Shown: positions 35,987-45,919, counted from the stretch's first letter. The stretch: 64,000 bases of DNA from Litchfieldia sinesaloumensis (GCF_900156865.1 NZ_LT732529.1:1929422-1993421); one strand, 5' to 3'. A program made the numbers and translations. The notes: generated by a model from the sequence alone, not told the origin.

Positions 35987-36970
35987 TTAAAATTCAGCAA
36001 GTTCTCTCATTGCTTTTTCAACCTTATCTGGATTTACCATGAAATACTTTTCCATTGTTGGTGCGTAAGGCATTGCTGGTATATCAGGTCCCGCTAGTCT
36101 TTTAATTGGGGCATCCAAATCAAACAAACAATGCTCTGCGATGATTGCAGATACCTCGCTCATTATGCTACCTTCTTTATTGTCTTCAGTTAAAAGTAAG
36201 ACTTTCCCAGTTTTAGACGCCGCTTCGATAATAGCTTCTTTATCAAGTGGGTAGACTGTCCGAAGATCAAGGATATGTGCTTGAATACCATCTTTTGCGA
36301 GTCGCTCTGCTGCCTGAAGAGCAAAATGCACGCATAATCCATAGGTAATAACAGTAATGTCGTCACCCTTACGTTTAACATCAGCCTTTCCAATTGGCAA
36401 TACATAGTCATCCTCAGGTACTTCTCCTTTAATTAATCGATACGCACGCTTGTGCTCGAAGAATAATACCGGATCTTCATCACGTATTGCTGCCTTTAAC
36501 AAACCCTTAACATCGTAAGGGGTTGAAGGCATAACTATTTTTAGACCAGGTTGATTTGCAAAAATGGCCTCGACTGATTGTGAGTGGTAAAGGGCACCGT
36601 GTACTCCACCACCATATGGAGCTCGAATTGTAATTGGACAACTCCAATCATTATTTGAACGATATCGTATTCTAGCTGCTTCAGAGATGATTTGATTCAC
36701 TGCAGGCATGATAAAATCAGCAAATTGCATTTCTGCAATGGGTCTCATTCCATACATAGCTGCACCTATACCAACACCTGCAATAGCTGACTCTGCTAAA
36801 GGTGTGTCAATTACCCGTTCCTCACCGAATTGCTCGTACAGCCCATTGGTTGCCTTAAATACTCCACCTTTTTTCCCTACGTCCTCTCCCAAAATAAAGA
36901 CTTTAGGATCTCGTTCCATTTCCTCACGTATCGCCATTGTTACGGCATCAATATATGAAATTACAGGCAT
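35987..36970 (-). CDS. bkdAB: Branched-chain alpha-keto acid dehydrogenase E1 beta subunit
   Basis: A 327-residue transketolase-like subunit that forms the heterotetrameric E1 with BkdAA. FILGEDVGKKGGVFKAT, DTPLAESAIAGVGIGAAMYGMRPIAEMQFADF and RAPYGGGVHGALYHSQSVEA are standard for the family. The C-terminal domain contains LLLTEDNKEGS. The family length is normal. AAGGGGGAAA precedes the ATG. It sits 12 bp after bkdAA and 59 bp before bkdB. Confidence 0.97.
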   Translation of the reverse strand: MPVISYIDAVTMAIREEMERDPKVFILGEDVGKKGGVFKATNGLYEQFGEERVIDTPLAESAIAGVGIGAAMYGMRPIAEMQFADFIMPAVNQIISEAARIRYRSNNDWSCPITIRAPYGGGVHGALYHSQSVEAIFANQPGLKIVMPSTPYDVKGLLKAAIRDEDPVLFFEHKRAYRLIKGEVPEDDYVLPIGKADVKRKGDDITVITYGLCVHFALQAAERLAKDGIQAHILDLRTVYPLDKEAIIEAASKTGKVLLLTEDNKEGSIMSEVSAIIAEHCLFDLDAPIKRLAGPDIPAMPYAPTMEKYFMVNPDKVEKAMRELAEF

Positions 36971-36982
36971 TCTATTTCCCCC

Positions 36983-37978
36983 TTACTGTTGAGCGTATAC
37001 ATATTTTAGAGCTTGCTCTGGTTCAGCATATGGCGCATTTTCTGCATAATCTGTTGCTTCGTTTACAAGTGTCGCAACACGATCTGCTATTTCCTTTTCC
37101 TTCGCTTCATCCATAACCCCAGACTCTTTTAAATAAGAAGCGAACGAGAGTACGGGATCATTTTTCTTCGCTTCTGCTACTTCTTCCTGCTCACGATATG
37201 CACGATCATCGTCATCAGATGAGTGTGCAGTCAGACGATATGAGATGGTTTCAACTAAAGTCGGCCCTTCTCCACGGCGCCCTCTGTCAGCTGCTTCTTT
37301 TACAACTCTATAGACCTCAAGTGGATCGTTCCCATCAACCGTTACACCAGGCATCCCATATCCAATAGCACGGTCAGAAATCTTTTCACAAGCTACTTGT
37401 TTTTCATATGGTACAGAAATAGCGTATTTATTATTTTCACACATAAAAATGACCGGAAGTTTATGAACAGCTGCAAAGTTTGCACCTTCATGAAAATCAC
37501 CTTGGTTTGAAGAACCTTCACCAAACGTAACAAAGCTGACTAGATTTTTCCCTTCCATTCTTCCGCCAAGGGCTACACCAACTGCATGCGGAACCTGAGT
37601 CGTTACAGGAGAAGAACCAGTTACGATGCGATTTTTCTTTTGTCCAAAGTGCCCAGGCATTTGACGTCCACCGGAGTTCGGATCTTCAGCCTTCGCAAAC
37701 CCAGATAGCATGAGTTCCTTTGCTGTCATTCCAAATGTGAGCACAACTCCCATATCACGGTAGTAAGGCAATACATAGTCTTTCTCACGATCTAGAGCAA
37801 ATGCTGCACCAACCTGCGCCGCTTCTTGTCCTTGACAGGAAATAACGAATGGAATTTTCCCAGCGCGGTTTAATAACCACATTCTTTCATCTAGTTTTCT
37901 AGCTAATAGCATGGTTTCATACATTTCGAGAACTACTTCATCACTTAAACCCAATGCTTGATGACGATTTTCGGACAT
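36983..37978 (-). CDS. bkdAA: Branched-chain alpha-keto acid dehydrogenase E1 alpha subunit
   Basis: The thiamine diphosphate-dependent subunit that decarboxylates branched-chain 2-keto acids. The TPP motif GEGSSNQGDFHEGANFAAVHKLPVIFMCENN is near residue 160, the phosphorylation-loop-like YRLTAHSSDDDD near residue 255, and QMPGHFGQKKNRIVTGSSPVTTQ near residue 110. The frame can be read from 38026, but AAAGGAGG fits the tandem ATGs at 37981/37978. The second gives MSENRHQALGL, the family start, and 331 residues. Confidence 0.96.
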   Translation of the reverse strand: MSENRHQALGLSDEVVLEMYETMLLARKLDERMWLLNRAGKIPFVISCQGQEAAQVGAAFALDREKDYVLPYYRDMGVVLTFGMTAKELMLSGFAKAEDPNSGGRQMPGHFGQKKNRIVTGSSPVTTQVPHAVGVALGGRMEGKNLVSFVTFGEGSSNQGDFHEGANFAAVHKLPVIFMCENNKYAISVPYEKQVACEKISDRAIGYGMPGVTVDGNDPLEVYRVVKEAADRGRRGEGPTLVETISYRLTAHSSDDDDRAYREQEEVAEAKKNDPVLSFASYLKESGVMDEAKEKEIADRVATLVNEATDYAENAPYAEPEQALKYVYAQQ

Positions 37979-38036
37979 CATAATACCTCCTTTAAATAAA
38001 CACAATGTCGCAGGTGCGAACATCACTTAAGATAAA

Positions 38037-39458
38037 TTAAGCGTGAATTGCTTTACCATCAACAGCCAGAGCTGCTTCCCCAATCGCTTCAGATAAAGTA
38101 GGATGTGGGTGAATGGTGTGTGCAACCTCCCACGGAGTTGCGTCTAGTACTCTCGCTAAACCAGCTTCTGAAATCATATCCGTTACATGAGGCCCTATCA
38201 TGTGAACACCTAATAAATCTTCTGTTGCCTCATCTACAACGAGTTTGACAAATCCATCTGACTCACCAAATACTAGTGCTTTTCCTATCGCTCTAAAATT
38301 GAACTTACCTACCTTTACTGTATAACCCTTTTCTTTCGCTTCCTCTTCAGTGAATCCAACACTCGCTACTTCTGGGTTGCTATATACACATTTTGATACG
38401 AGAGAATAATCCATTGGTATCGGGTTTTCACCAGCTATATGTTCAACAGCAATAATTCCTTCATGAGATGCTACATGAGCTAACTGAAGACCACCAATTA
38501 CATCACCTATCGCATAAATATGAGATTCCTTCGTTTGGAAAAATTCATTGGTTGCGATATACCCTTTTTCCACGATAATTTCTGTATTTTCTAGACCGAT
38601 ATTCTCAACATTTGCTTGTCGACCAACAGATACAAGAAGTTTTTCTGCAGAAAACGACTTTGTTTCACCTTTGTGTTCGGCCTGGATTGTAATTCCCTCT
38701 CCTTTTTCAAGAGACTCGGGCAACACCTTTGCACCTGTTACGACTTTTATACCTTTTTTCTTCATTAATCGTTGCATTTCTTTTGAAATCTCATGATCTT
38801 CTGTTGGAAGAATTCGATTCGCATATTCAAGTACAGTAACTTCGATACCAAAATCGTTTAGCATTGAAGCCCATTCAATCCCGATAACTCCCCCGCCAAC
38901 GATTACAATTGATTTTGGCAAACTGTCCATTTGTAGCGCTTCATCGGATGTTAAGACGTAATCCCCGTCTATCTCAAGGCCTGGTAAAGACCGTGGTCTA
39001 GATCCTGTTGCGATGATGACATTTTTAGGAATCAGCATTTCATTTTCTTCACCATTGTTCATTTCTACAGAAATCGTTCCTGGCATAGGCGAGAAAATAG
39101 ACGGACCTAAAATACGTCCAATACCTTCAATTACATCTATTTTTCCTTGTTTCATTAAATGCTGGACACCTTTAAATAATTGATCCGTTATTTTATTCTT
39201 TCTATCCTGCACCTTTTGAAAATCAAGGGTTACGTCTTTTGCAATCACACCAAATTCTTCACTTCTTTTTGTAGTCGCATATACTTCCGCACTTCTTAAT
39301 AGAGCTTTACTTGGAATACAGCCTGCATGTAAGCAAGTTCCACCAAGTTTTCCTTTCTCAACAACTGCGACCTTAAGTCCAAGTTGCGAGGCACGTATTG
39401 CAGCAACATAACCACCAGTACCGCCGCCTAAAATGACTAAATCATATTCCTTTGACAT
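38037..39458 (-). CDS. lpdV: Dihydrolipoamide dehydrogenase (E3) of the Bkd complex
   Basis: A 473-residue FAD disulfide oxidoreductase that reoxidises the lipoyl groups of BkdB with NAD. FAD motif GGGTGGYVAAIRA is near residue 11, the redox disulfide is in GGTCLHAGCIPSK near residue 41, the NAD motif VGGGVIGIEWA near 178, and the catalytic HPHPTLSE near the C-terminus. GAAGGTGAG precedes the ATG. Its place between buk and bkdAA identifies it as LpdV rather than PdhD. Confidence 0.96.
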   Translation of the reverse strand: MSKEYDLVILGGGTGGYVAAIRASQLGLKVAVVEKGKLGGTCLHAGCIPSKALLRSAEVYATTKRSEEFGVIAKDVTLDFQKVQDRKNKITDQLFKGVQHLMKQGKIDVIEGIGRILGPSIFSPMPGTISVEMNNGEENEMLIPKNVIIATGSRPRSLPGLEIDGDYVLTSDEALQMDSLPKSIVIVGGGVIGIEWASMLNDFGIEVTVLEYANRILPTEDHEISKEMQRLMKKKGIKVVTGAKVLPESLEKGEGITIQAEHKGETKSFSAEKLLVSVGRQANVENIGLENTEIIVEKGYIATNEFFQTKESHIYAIGDVIGGLQLAHVASHEGIIAVEHIAGENPIPMDYSLVSKCVYSNPEVASVGFTEEEAKEKGYTVKVGKFNFRAIGKALVFGESDGFVKLVVDEATEDLLGVHMIGPHVTDMISEAGLARVLDATPWEVAHTIHPHPTLSEAIGEAALAVDGKAIHA

Positions 39459-39559
39459 ACCCTACTCACCTTCTTAGCTCTACTTATTTTACAGAGGAGG
39501 TTTAACCGTGTCCGATGACTGTGGCCATTCGGTCTTGGAATTTCTTCCTTTTAACACAC

Positions 39560-40669
39560 TTATTTTAAGACAGGGGTTTGAAGGGGTTTACCCGGATATT
39601 CTTTTTCCTTTTCTTCCCCGCGCAATACACGTAAGGCACCCTCTGCCAATGCTTGCAATTCATTTTCTCCCGGCTGGACGATTACATCTGCTATCCAATT
39701 TACATGATTTGAAATTTCCGATATAAACTCATTTCCATATGCTAATCCGCCAGTTAAAATAATTGCATCAACACGCCCTGATAGGGCTGCACTTGCTGCA
39801 CCAATTTCTTTGGCGATTTGGTACGCCATTGCTTTATAGACTAATTTCGCTTTTTCGTCACCTTTTTCAATCATTTTTTCAACCGCGATGGCATCATTGG
39901 TTCCTAAATAACCAACTAATCCACCCTGACCTACTAGTTTTTTCATGATTTCTTCTCGGAAATATTGACCAGAAAAACAAAGGTCAATTAAATCACCTGC
40001 AGGCACTGTCCCTGCACGTTCTGGGCTAAATGGTCCGTCACCGTGCAACCCATTATTAACGTCTACCACTTTTCCTTGTTTGTGAACTCCTACAGTGATA
40101 CCTCCGCCCATATGGGTTACAATGAAATTTAATTCTTCATAGCTTTTACCGAAATCCTTTGCGACCCTTCTTGCAACTGCTTTTTGATTTAAAGCATGAA
40201 AAATGCTTTTTCTCTCAATCAGTTCAAATCCTGATATTCGAGCAATTGGGTCAAGTTCGTCAACAACAACAGGATCGACTATATATGGCGGAATATTTAA
40301 CCCAGATGCAATTTCGTATGCCAAAATGCCACCAAGATTTGAGGCGTGCTGCCCTGCATATCCAATTCGCAAATCATGAAGCATTTCATCATTTACTTTG
40401 TATGTGCCACCTTGTATAGGCCTCAGTAACCCACCTCTACCACAGACAGCACTTAATTTTGAAATGTTAATACCCTCATTAACTAATGTTTCAAGAATCG
40501 TTGTTTTACGAAATTCGTATTGGTCGATAATATTTTCAAAATCGCTTAATTCTGTACGATCATGTCTAATCGTCTTTTCAAAAACAGAACGTTCATTATC
40601 ATAGACGCCAATTTTCGTGGATGTTGATCCTGGATTGATAACGAGAATCCGATATTCTTTGTCCTGCAA
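39560..40669 (-). CDS. buk: Butyrate (branched-chain carboxylate) kinase
   Basis: An acetokinase-family enzyme that makes ATP from butyryl- or branched acyl-phosphate. It has the N-terminal [15 protein letters not shown] phosphate motif, [13 protein letters not shown] near the centre, [15 protein letters not shown] and the C-terminal [15 protein letters not shown]. No ATG is available: in-frame TTG codons occur at 40696 and 40669. The one at 40669 (369 residues) sits 6 nt after a GGGGGT element and best fits the family N-terminus, so it is chosen with some reserve. It acts after Ptb in the same operon. Confidence 0.92.
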   Translation of the reverse strand: MQDKEYRILVINPGSTSTKIGVYDNERSVFEKTIRHDRTELSDFENIIDQYEFRKTTILETLVNEGINISKLSAVCGRGGLLRPIQGGTYKVNDEMLHDLRIGYAGQHASNLGGILAYEIASGLNIPPYIVDPVVVDELDPIARISGFELIERKSIFHALNQKAVARRVAKDFGKSYEELNFIVTHMGGGITVGVHKQGKVVDVNNGLHGDGPFSPERAGTVPAGDLIDLCFSGQYFREEIMKKLVGQGGLVGYLGTNDAIAVEKMIEKGDEKAKLVYKAMAYQIAKEIGAASAALSGRVDAIILTGGLAYGNEFISEISNHVNWIADVIVQPGENELQALAEGALRVLRGEEKEKEYPGKPLQTPVLK

Positions 40670-40779
40670 TAGTGAAACCCCCAGTGCTTTGTGCAATGCT
40701 ACGTCTCATTCTGTTTGATATATTTAAAAGGAAAAGAGAGAAAAGCCTTAATTAAGACTTCCCTCACTTACTAATATCC

Positions 40780-41877
40780 TTATCCTCTACGACTTAAAAT
40801 GTCGTGCCCATTTCGTAAAAATTGGCTACGAGAATTTCTCATTCTTTCAATACGCTCTTCTGCCAAACGATCAGCAGCTTGATATGTTGGGATACCGTCC
40901 CTTTTTGCGATTTCAATTACTTTTTCAATCGTATCGTAAAGCGACTCCACCTTCTTTAGTGCACGCTCTTGGTTGTATCCATATAATTCATCTGCAACAT
41001 TAATGACTCCACCAGCATTAATTACATAGTCTGGTGCATATACGATTCCTAATTCATGAATGATATCTCCATGACGTGATTCTTTTAGCTGATTATTAGC
41101 AGATCCAGCAATAACTTTTGCTTTTAGTTGAGGAATTGTTTCATCATTTACTGTTGCACCAAGTGCACACGGTGCATAAATGTCACACTCAACACTATAA
41201 ATTTCATTGGGATCCACTGCTTTCGCACCAAAGTCTCTAACAGCTCGGTCAACAGCATCTTTATTTATATCCGTTACAATCAGACTTGCTCCTTCTTCAT
41301 GAAGGTATTTACAAAGTGTATATGCAACATTTCCAACACCTTGAACTGCAACAACTTTTCCTTCTAGTGAATCGGTACCAAAAGCTTCTTTTGCAGCTGC
41401 CTTCATTCCACGGTAAACTCCAAATGCCGTTACAGGAGACGGATTTCCTGACGATCCGAATGCTGGTGATATTCCTGTAACAAAGTCTGTTTCTTCATGA
41501 ATAATATCCATGTCTGCAACAGTTGTACCAACGTCTTCTGCTGTAATATAACGGCCATTAAGCCCCTGAATATAACGGCCAAATGCACGGAACATTTCTT
41601 CGTTTTTATCCTTGCGAGGATCGCCTATAATAACCGTTTTACCTCCACCTAGATTCAATCCAGCTGCAGCATTTTTATATGTCATCCCTTTAGCGAGTCT
41701 TAATGCATCTTCAATCGCATCTTCCTCGGAAGCGTACGTCCACATCCTCGTACCTCCAAGTGCAGGTCCTAATGTTGTATCATGAATGGCGATAATCGCC
41801 TTTAGACCAGATTGTTTATCCTGACAAAATACCAATTGTTCATAATCATATTTCTCCATGTAAGAAAAAATTTCCAT
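40780..41877 (-). CDS. bcd: Leucine (branched-chain amino acid) dehydrogenase
   Basis: The enzyme oxidatively deaminates Leu, Ile and Val to keto acids with NAD. The 365-residue protein has the catalytic Lys motif [16 protein letters not shown] (Lys near residue 81), DVGTT and [10 protein letters not shown] in the substrate domain, and the Rossmann motif VQGVGNVA near residue 180. It is near-identical to the B. subtilis family in length and sequence pattern. It is the second gene of the operon, 25 bp after ptb. Confidence 0.97.
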   Translation of the reverse strand: MEIFSYMEKYDYEQLVFCQDKQSGLKAIIAIHDTTLGPALGGTRMWTYASEEDAIEDALRLAKGMTYKNAAAGLNLGGGKTVIIGDPRKDKNEEMFRAFGRYIQGLNGRYITAEDVGTTVADMDIIHEETDFVTGISPAFGSSGNPSPVTAFGVYRGMKAAAKEAFGTDSLEGKVVAVQGVGNVAYTLCKYLHEEGASLIVTDINKDAVDRAVRDFGAKAVDPNEIYSVECDIYAPCALGATVNDETIPQLKAKVIAGSANNQLKESRHGDIIHELGIVYAPDYVINAGGVINVADELYGYNQERALKKVESLYDTIEKVIEIAKRDGIPTYQAADRLAEERIERMRNSRSQFLRNGHDILSRRG

Positions 41878-41902
41878 TTTGTAAGTTCCTCCCCTAGTTT
41901 GA

Positions 41903-42808
41903 CTATTGTCTGGCAGAACATACTGCCAATGCTAACGAGTATAATTTGCTCTTTGCAGAATCTGCCCTAGATGTTAAAACAATAGGTGCACGAGCACCAG
42001 CAATTACAGCTCCTACCTGCGCTTTCGCAAAGTATACTAATGATTTATATAATGCATTTCCAACTTCAATCGTTGGAACAAGCAAAATATCGGCCTGTCC
42101 AGCTACAGCACTAGTAATACCTTTGTGCTCTGCTGCTAGAATTGATATGGCATTATCTAGAGCTAATGGACCATCGACGATACAATTTTGAATCTGACCA
42201 CGATGATTCATTTGCGTTAATACTGCCGCATCTATTGTTGCTTGCATAGCAGGATTAACCACTTCAACCGCTGCAATTGGTGCTACTTTCGGTACGTGAA
42301 TACCAATGGAGTTCGCAACCTTTACGGAATTATTTAAAATCTGTACTTTTTCCTGTAGCCCAGGGGCTATGTTCATAGCAGCATCTGTTACAATAACGAA
42401 GCGTTCAAATTCTGGAACCTCAAACACAGCCACATGTGATAGAACATTACCTGTCCGAAGTCCGTATTCTTTATTCAGGACTGCTTTTAATATGGTAGAT
42501 GTCGGGATATTCCCCTTCATTAATACTTCTGCTTCACCTGAATGAACAGCTCTGACTGCAGCCTGTGCTGATTCTTCCGGTGATGTTGTGTTTATCACAT
42601 GTAGTTCATTAAGGACTTCTCCCGTATACCCTTTTGCAGTAAGGATTTGGTGTATTCTTTCTTGGTTACCAAATAATAAAAATCGGGCAAGCCTGTGGTT
42701 TATTGCTTCGGTTATTGCCTCTAACACTTCGTCATCCTCGGCAGCAGCAACAGCAACGGTGACCTGTGAATGTTTAGCTGCACTATTGATAAGATCATAC
42801 AATTTCAT
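41903..42808 (-). CDS. ptb: Phosphate butyryltransferase
   Basis: A 301-residue enzyme of the Ptb/Pta fold that swaps CoA for phosphate on butyryl-, isobutyryl-, isovaleryl- or 2-methylbutyryl-CoA. The family features are [16 protein letters not shown] near residue 95, [12 protein letters not shown] near 138 and [14 protein letters not shown] near 210. AGAAGG precedes the ATG. It is the first gene of ptb-bcd-buk-lpdV-bkdAA-bkdAB-bkdB and lies directly behind a consensus sigma-54 promoter. Confidence 0.96.
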   Translation of the reverse strand: MKLYDLINSAAKHSQVTVAVAAAEDDEVLEAITEAINHRLARFLLFGNQERIHQILTAKGYTGEVLNELHVINTTSPEESAQAAVRAVHSGEAEVLMKGNIPTSTILKAVLNKEYGLRTGNVLSHVAVFEVPEFERFVIVTDAAMNIAPGLQEKVQILNNSVKVANSIGIHVPKVAPIAAVEVVNPAMQATIDAAVLTQMNHRGQIQNCIVDGPLALDNAISILAAEHKGITSAVAGQADILLVPTIEVGNALYKSLVYFAKAQVGAVIAGARAPIVLTSRADSAKSKLYSLALAVCSARQ

Positions 42809-42864
42809 CCAAATTTACCTTCTTTTCAATCAAGATTCCCCTTCGTTTAATGCACATATTTAAC

Positions 42865-42882
42865 ATGCAATAAACGTGCCAA
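42865..42882 (-). promoter_or_regulatory. Sigma-54 (SigL) -24/-12 promoter of the ptb-bkd operon
   Basis: The minus strand reads TTGGCACGTTTATTGCAT, a complete match to the sigma-54 consensus TTGGCAC-N5-TTGCW, about 57 bp upstream of ptb. The sigma-54 activator BkdR is encoded directly upstream. Confidence 0.95.
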
Positions 42883-42893
42883 CTCTCAAGTGT

Positions 42894-42907
42894 TGAAAAC
42901 GCTTAAT
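42894..42907 (+). promoter_or_regulatory. Candidate CcpA cre site upstream of the sigma-54 promoter
   Basis: TGAAAACGCTTAAT matches 13 of 14 positions of TGWAARCGYTWNCW. It lies 12 bp upstream of the -24 element, between the promoter and the presumed BkdR sites. Confidence 0.55.
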
Positions 42908-42934
42908 TGTGTAGTATTTTCTACAAAACAATTG

Positions 42935-42969
42935 CGCAACTTCTTGCACACCTTGCAAAATATTGCATG
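42935..42969 (-). promoter_or_regulatory. TGCA-rich dyads, probable BkdR upstream activating sequence
   Basis: Minus strand: TGCAATATTTTGCA, TTGCA-AGGTG-TGCAA (42944-42958) and TTGCGCAA lie in series 55-90 bp upstream of the -24 element, the usual distance for an enhancer. A related CATGCAATATTTT copy lies upstream of bkdR at 44759. Assignment to BkdR is inference. Confidence 0.45.
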
Positions 42970-42971
42970 CT

Positions 42972-44693
42972 TTAATTTGCAAGATTATATTTTTCCAGCT
43001 TATAATATAGACTTCTAAGAGATATCCCCAATGATTTAGCAGCCGCTGTTTTATTCCCGCCATTTAAGTTCAACACCTCGGCAATCACTTTTGCTTCGTA
43101 TTTTTCAACTAAAGCCGATAAGGGAACATCTTTAAGTTCTGTTTCAGATGCAATATTTGTGGCAAGGGTTTTACTTGTTACGCCATGTAATGGCTGAATG
43201 TGCTTCACGTCAATTAGTCTTTCCTGATAATTCATAAAGATTACGGCTCTTCCGAGGACATTTTCAAGCTCCCTAACATTCCCAGGCCAATCGTATTGAA
43301 GTAAATATTGAATAGATTCTTCAGTCAACCCTTCAACATTACGTCCGTAATCCTGATTTATTTTATGTAATAAGTGCTCCGCAAGAGGTTTAATATCCTG
43401 CTTCCTCATTCGAAGTGAAGGTATAAAAATTGGAATCTTATTTAATCGGTAGTATAGATCCTCTCTAAAAGTTCCGTTTCCAATTCCTTTTTCAAGGTTT
43501 ACATTAGTGGCTGCAATAATTCTAACATCAATCGGAATCGGCTTTGTTCCTCCAACGCGAACAATCTCTCTTTCCTGTAGAACCCTTAGCAATTTAGCTT
43601 GGGTGTTTAAAGATAATTCACCAATTTCATCTAAGAAGATACTTCCATTATTCGCTTCCTCGAAAATACCTTGTTTACCTCCGCGCTTAGCACCTGAAAA
43701 GGCACCTTCTTCATAACCAAACAATTCACTTTCCAGCAGTGATTCTGAAATAGCTGCGCAATTCACCCGAACAAATTTATTATATTTTCGTTTACTTTCA
43801 TTATGTATCGCGTGTGCAAACAACTCCTTGCCTGTCCCAGATTCACCCCTAAGTAAAACGGTAGCTGGAGTCTTCGCACCAAGTTTTGCTTGTTCAATTG
43901 CAAATTCCATTTCTTCTGAAGAGCCAATGATGTCATCAAATGTGTATTTTGCTTCAAGTGACCGAATGATATGTCTAGCTCGATTCAATTCGGAAGTTAG
44001 CTGGCTAATCTCTGAAACATCATGGATGACACCAACACTTCCCTTAAGCTTTCCATCCACAATAATTGGAGCCACATTAACAATTACATCTTTGTCATGA
44101 GGGCCAACCTTCATGCGGGCACCTCTAACAGGTCTTCTTGTTCGTAAAACCTGCATGTGCATGCTTTCACCCTCAGAAATATCTGCATTTGCAGGCTTTC
44201 CAATAACCTGTTCCTTTTCAAGCCCTGTAATCCGTGTATACGCACGGTTAATCATTATCCCGCGTCCATCCTCGTCCACTACAGTAATGGCCTCTTCGGA
44301 AGATTGGATAATGGCTTCAAGCATGGTTTGTATCTCTTTTAAATTCGTTATTTCTTCAGCTAAATCTACAACTTCCGTAATGTCTTTAAAAACAGCAAAT
44401 GCCCCTAAAAGCATCCCTGATTCATTGACCATTGGGATTCGTGTCGTAATAATTTTACGGCCATTTTCTAAAACAAGTTCTTGGTTAACTTCTACAGCTC
44501 TAGTTCGTAGTATCTCTGGCAATTTACTATCAGGAATACATTCGTATATATGCTTACCAATCGCGTCTTCCTTTGCAACACCTATCATCCTTGAAGCACT
44601 ATTATTAAGTAAGATGACTTGGCTATTGATATCAATGACAATCATTCCATCATGAGTCGAATCTATAATCAAATCTACCATAACCTTTTGCAT
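42972..44693 (-). CDS. bkdR: Sigma-54-dependent transcriptional activator BkdR
   Basis: A 573-residue enhancer-binding protein. Two PAS domains (about 1-110 and 120-230) precede the AAA+ domain, which has Walker A GESGTGKE, the sigma-54 contact loop [15 protein letters not shown] (the common GAFTGA loop with Ser) and Walker [14 protein letters not shown]-terminal Fis-type helix-turn-helix ([26 protein letters not shown]) follows. It is shorter than B. subtilis BkdR (about 690 residues). It should switch on the ptb-bkd operon in response to branched-chain amino acids or keto acids. GGAGGTGA precedes the ATG. Confidence 0.94.
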   Translation of the reverse strand: MQKVMVDLIIDSTHDGMIVIDINSQVILLNNSASRMIGVAKEDAIGKHIYECIPDSKLPEILRTRAVEVNQELVLENGRKIITTRIPMVNESGMLLGAFAVFKDITEVVDLAEEITNLKEIQTMLEAIIQSSEEAITVVDEDGRGIMINRAYTRITGLEKEQVIGKPANADISEGESMHMQVLRTRRPVRGARMKVGPHDKDVIVNVAPIIVDGKLKGSVGVIHDVSEISQLTSELNRARHIIRSLEAKYTFDDIIGSSEEMEFAIEQAKLGAKTPATVLLRGESGTGKELFAHAIHNESKRKYNKFVRVNCAAISESLLESELFGYEEGAFSGAKRGGKQGIFEEANNGSIFLDEIGELSLNTQAKLLRVLQEREIVRVGGTKPIPIDVRIIAATNVNLEKGIGNGTFREDLYYRLNKIPIFIPSLRMRKQDIKPLAEHLLHKINQDYGRNVEGLTEESIQYLLQYDWPGNVRELENVLGRAVIFMNYQERLIDVKHIQPLHGVTSKTLATNIASETELKDVPLSALVEKYEAKVIAEVLNLNGGNKTAAAKSLGISLRSLYYKLEKYNLAN

Positions 44694-44758
44694 ACCAATG
44701 TCACCTCCTATTTATAAATGCATGCGCTGAAGCTAGCCGTATAATCGCAAAACTCGAC

Positions 44759-44806
44759 CATGCAATATTTTACACACTTTATTTTTACCATTTGCAATAA
44801 AGTGCA
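44759..44806. promoter_or_regulatory. TGCA-rich motifs upstream of bkdR
   Basis: CATGCAATATTTT (44759-44771) repeats, in opposite orientation, a 13-mer found in the ptb control region (42957-42969). TTGCAATAAAGTGCA follows at 44792-44806. The region lies between divergent bkdR and the DUF2627 gene, so it may carry autoregulatory BkdR sites. Confidence 0.4.
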
Positions 44807-44898
44807 CACTACCATAATAACCTGAAAGCTTCATCTTGACAAATTTTTTTAATAGCTTACATTTATAAAGAAGTCTTTTTTTGAAAGGGATCTTTATT

Positions 44899-45162
44899 AT
44901 GCAACGTATATTAGCTCTAATCGTGCTACTAATACCAGGCGTTATAGCAGGAGTTGGCATTAAATTTATGAGAGACATGTTTTTCGGAGTGTTAATCAGT
45001 CCAATTCCGTCCTTAATGCTTCAATTTTTGATTGGACTTATCTTTTTTATAGCTGGTCTATCCTTTATCGGTGGATTTATTCTTCACCGTGACCGGAAAA
45101 GAAATAAAGTTCAGGACAAATTTCAAAAAGAAAGCTCACCAGTTAGTGAGCAAAATAAATAA
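44899..45162 (+). CDS. DUF2627 family membrane protein (YqzF-like)
   Basis: An 87-residue protein with two membrane segments (about residues 1-20 and 37-60) joined by a short loop (GIKFMRDMFFGVLISP), then a charged C-terminal tail. This matches DUF2627 proteins such as B. subtilis YqzF, found at the same position next to bkdR. The frame extends to a TTG at 44881, but that TTG overlaps the AAAGGGA ribosome binding site; the ATG at 44899 gives the family start MQRILALIVLLIPG. The function is unknown. Confidence 0.85.
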   Translation: MQRILALIVLLIPGVIAGVGIKFMRDMFFGVLISPIPSLMLQFLIGLIFFIAGLSFIGGFILHRDRKRNKVQDKFQKESSPVSEQNK

Positions 45163-45188
45163 TCCTGCTGATTTAGCAGGATTTTTTT
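45161..45188 (+). terminator. Terminator after the DUF2627 gene
   Basis: AATCCTGCT pairs with AGCAGGATT around a GATT loop, and seven T residues follow. The convergent glpQ-like gene ends 5 bp beyond. Confidence 0.9.
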
Positions 45189-45193
45189 CATGG

Positions 45194-45919
45194 TTATTTA
45201 ATTAGCGCTAAGGCTTTTTTAGGGTAGTCCGTAATGATTGCAGAACAGCCAAAATCGATAAATTGTTTCATTTTTTTCTCATCGTTTATTGTAAACGGCC
45301 GAACCGCAATATGATTACGCTTGGATTCTTCGACTATTTCCTTATTGATTGTTTGATGATATGGATGGATTCCGTTTGTATTAAGGCGTTTTGCATACTC
45401 CCAAGGTTCATACAGTCCCTCCATATATAAAATAGCTAAATCGACTGTACTTGAGAGTTGCCTACATTTAACTAGACTATAATGATTAAAACTTGAAATA
45501 ACAATTCTGTCCTCAAGTCCATAATCATTAATCATCTGTAGGGTCTTCTCTTCTATACCCTTATAGGAAACTAATCCTGTTTTAAACTCAACATTTATTA
45601 ACAATTGATTTGACTTGGCCCACTCAAACACTTCTTCAAGGGTCGGAATTTCACAAAACCCATATTGATCTTTAAACTTGTAGCTAGCATCCATATTCTT
45701 AATTTGTTTTAAGGTATAGTCCTTAACCCATCCTTTTTCTTTTCCGTTCGTGGTTCTTTTGACGGTTTCATCATGGATAACAACAATTTCCCCATCCTTT
45801 GTCATTTGAATATCCAACTCAATTCCATCAGCACCTACTCTCGCTGCTTCTTTAAACGAAATCATAGTATTTTCCGGGTGCGTTCCAGCCGCTCCCCTAT
45901 GCCCAAAAATTTGCGTCAT
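45194..45919 (-). CDS. Glycerophosphodiester phosphodiesterase (YqiK-like)
   Basis: A 241-residue GDPD-family TIM barrel that splits glycerophosphodiesters into glycerol-3-phosphate and an alcohol. Catalytic elements are GHRGAAGTHPENT (residues 6-18), ELDIQMTKDGEIVVIHDET and the VEFKTG metal site. The protein has no signal peptide, so it should act in the cytoplasm. It matches B. subtilis YqiK, located between spo0A and the bkd region. AAGGAG lies upstream of the ATG. It is divergent from the yycC-like gene. Confidence 0.93.
   Translation of the reverse strand: MTQIFGHRGAAGTHPENTMISFKEAARVGADGIELDIQMTKDGEIVVIHDETVKRTTNGKEKGWVKDYTLKQIKNMDASYKFKDQYGFCEIPTLEEVFEWAKSNQLLINVEFKTGLVSYKGIEEKTLQMINDYGLEDRIVISSFNHYSLVKCRQLSSTVDLAILYMEGLYEPWEYAKRLNTNGIHPYHQTINKEIVEESKRNHIAVRPFTINDEKKMKQFIDFGCSAIITDYPKKALALIK

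Noticed and set aside
39508-39726. Plus-strand 72-codon frame with a strong AGAGGAGG and GTG start, antisense to buk
   Set aside because: Most of it is the complement of the conserved buk coding sequence; the protein looks like no family and the ribosome binding site lies in a gap where chance matches occur.
40741-40775. Possible terminator between bcd and buk (AGCCTTAATTAAGACT region)
   Set aside because: The stem is A+T-rich and weak, the T-run is interrupted, and bcd and buk are expected to be cotranscribed.
44113-44655. 180-codon plus-strand frame antisense to bkdR
   Set aside because: It lies wholly within conserved PAS-domain coding sequence of bkdR; long antisense frames are a by-product of codon bias.
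44733-44978. Minus-strand 81-codon frame between bkdR and the DUF2627 gene
   Set aside because: It overlaps the regulatory region and the start of the DUF2627 gene on the other strand, and its product is not protein-like.
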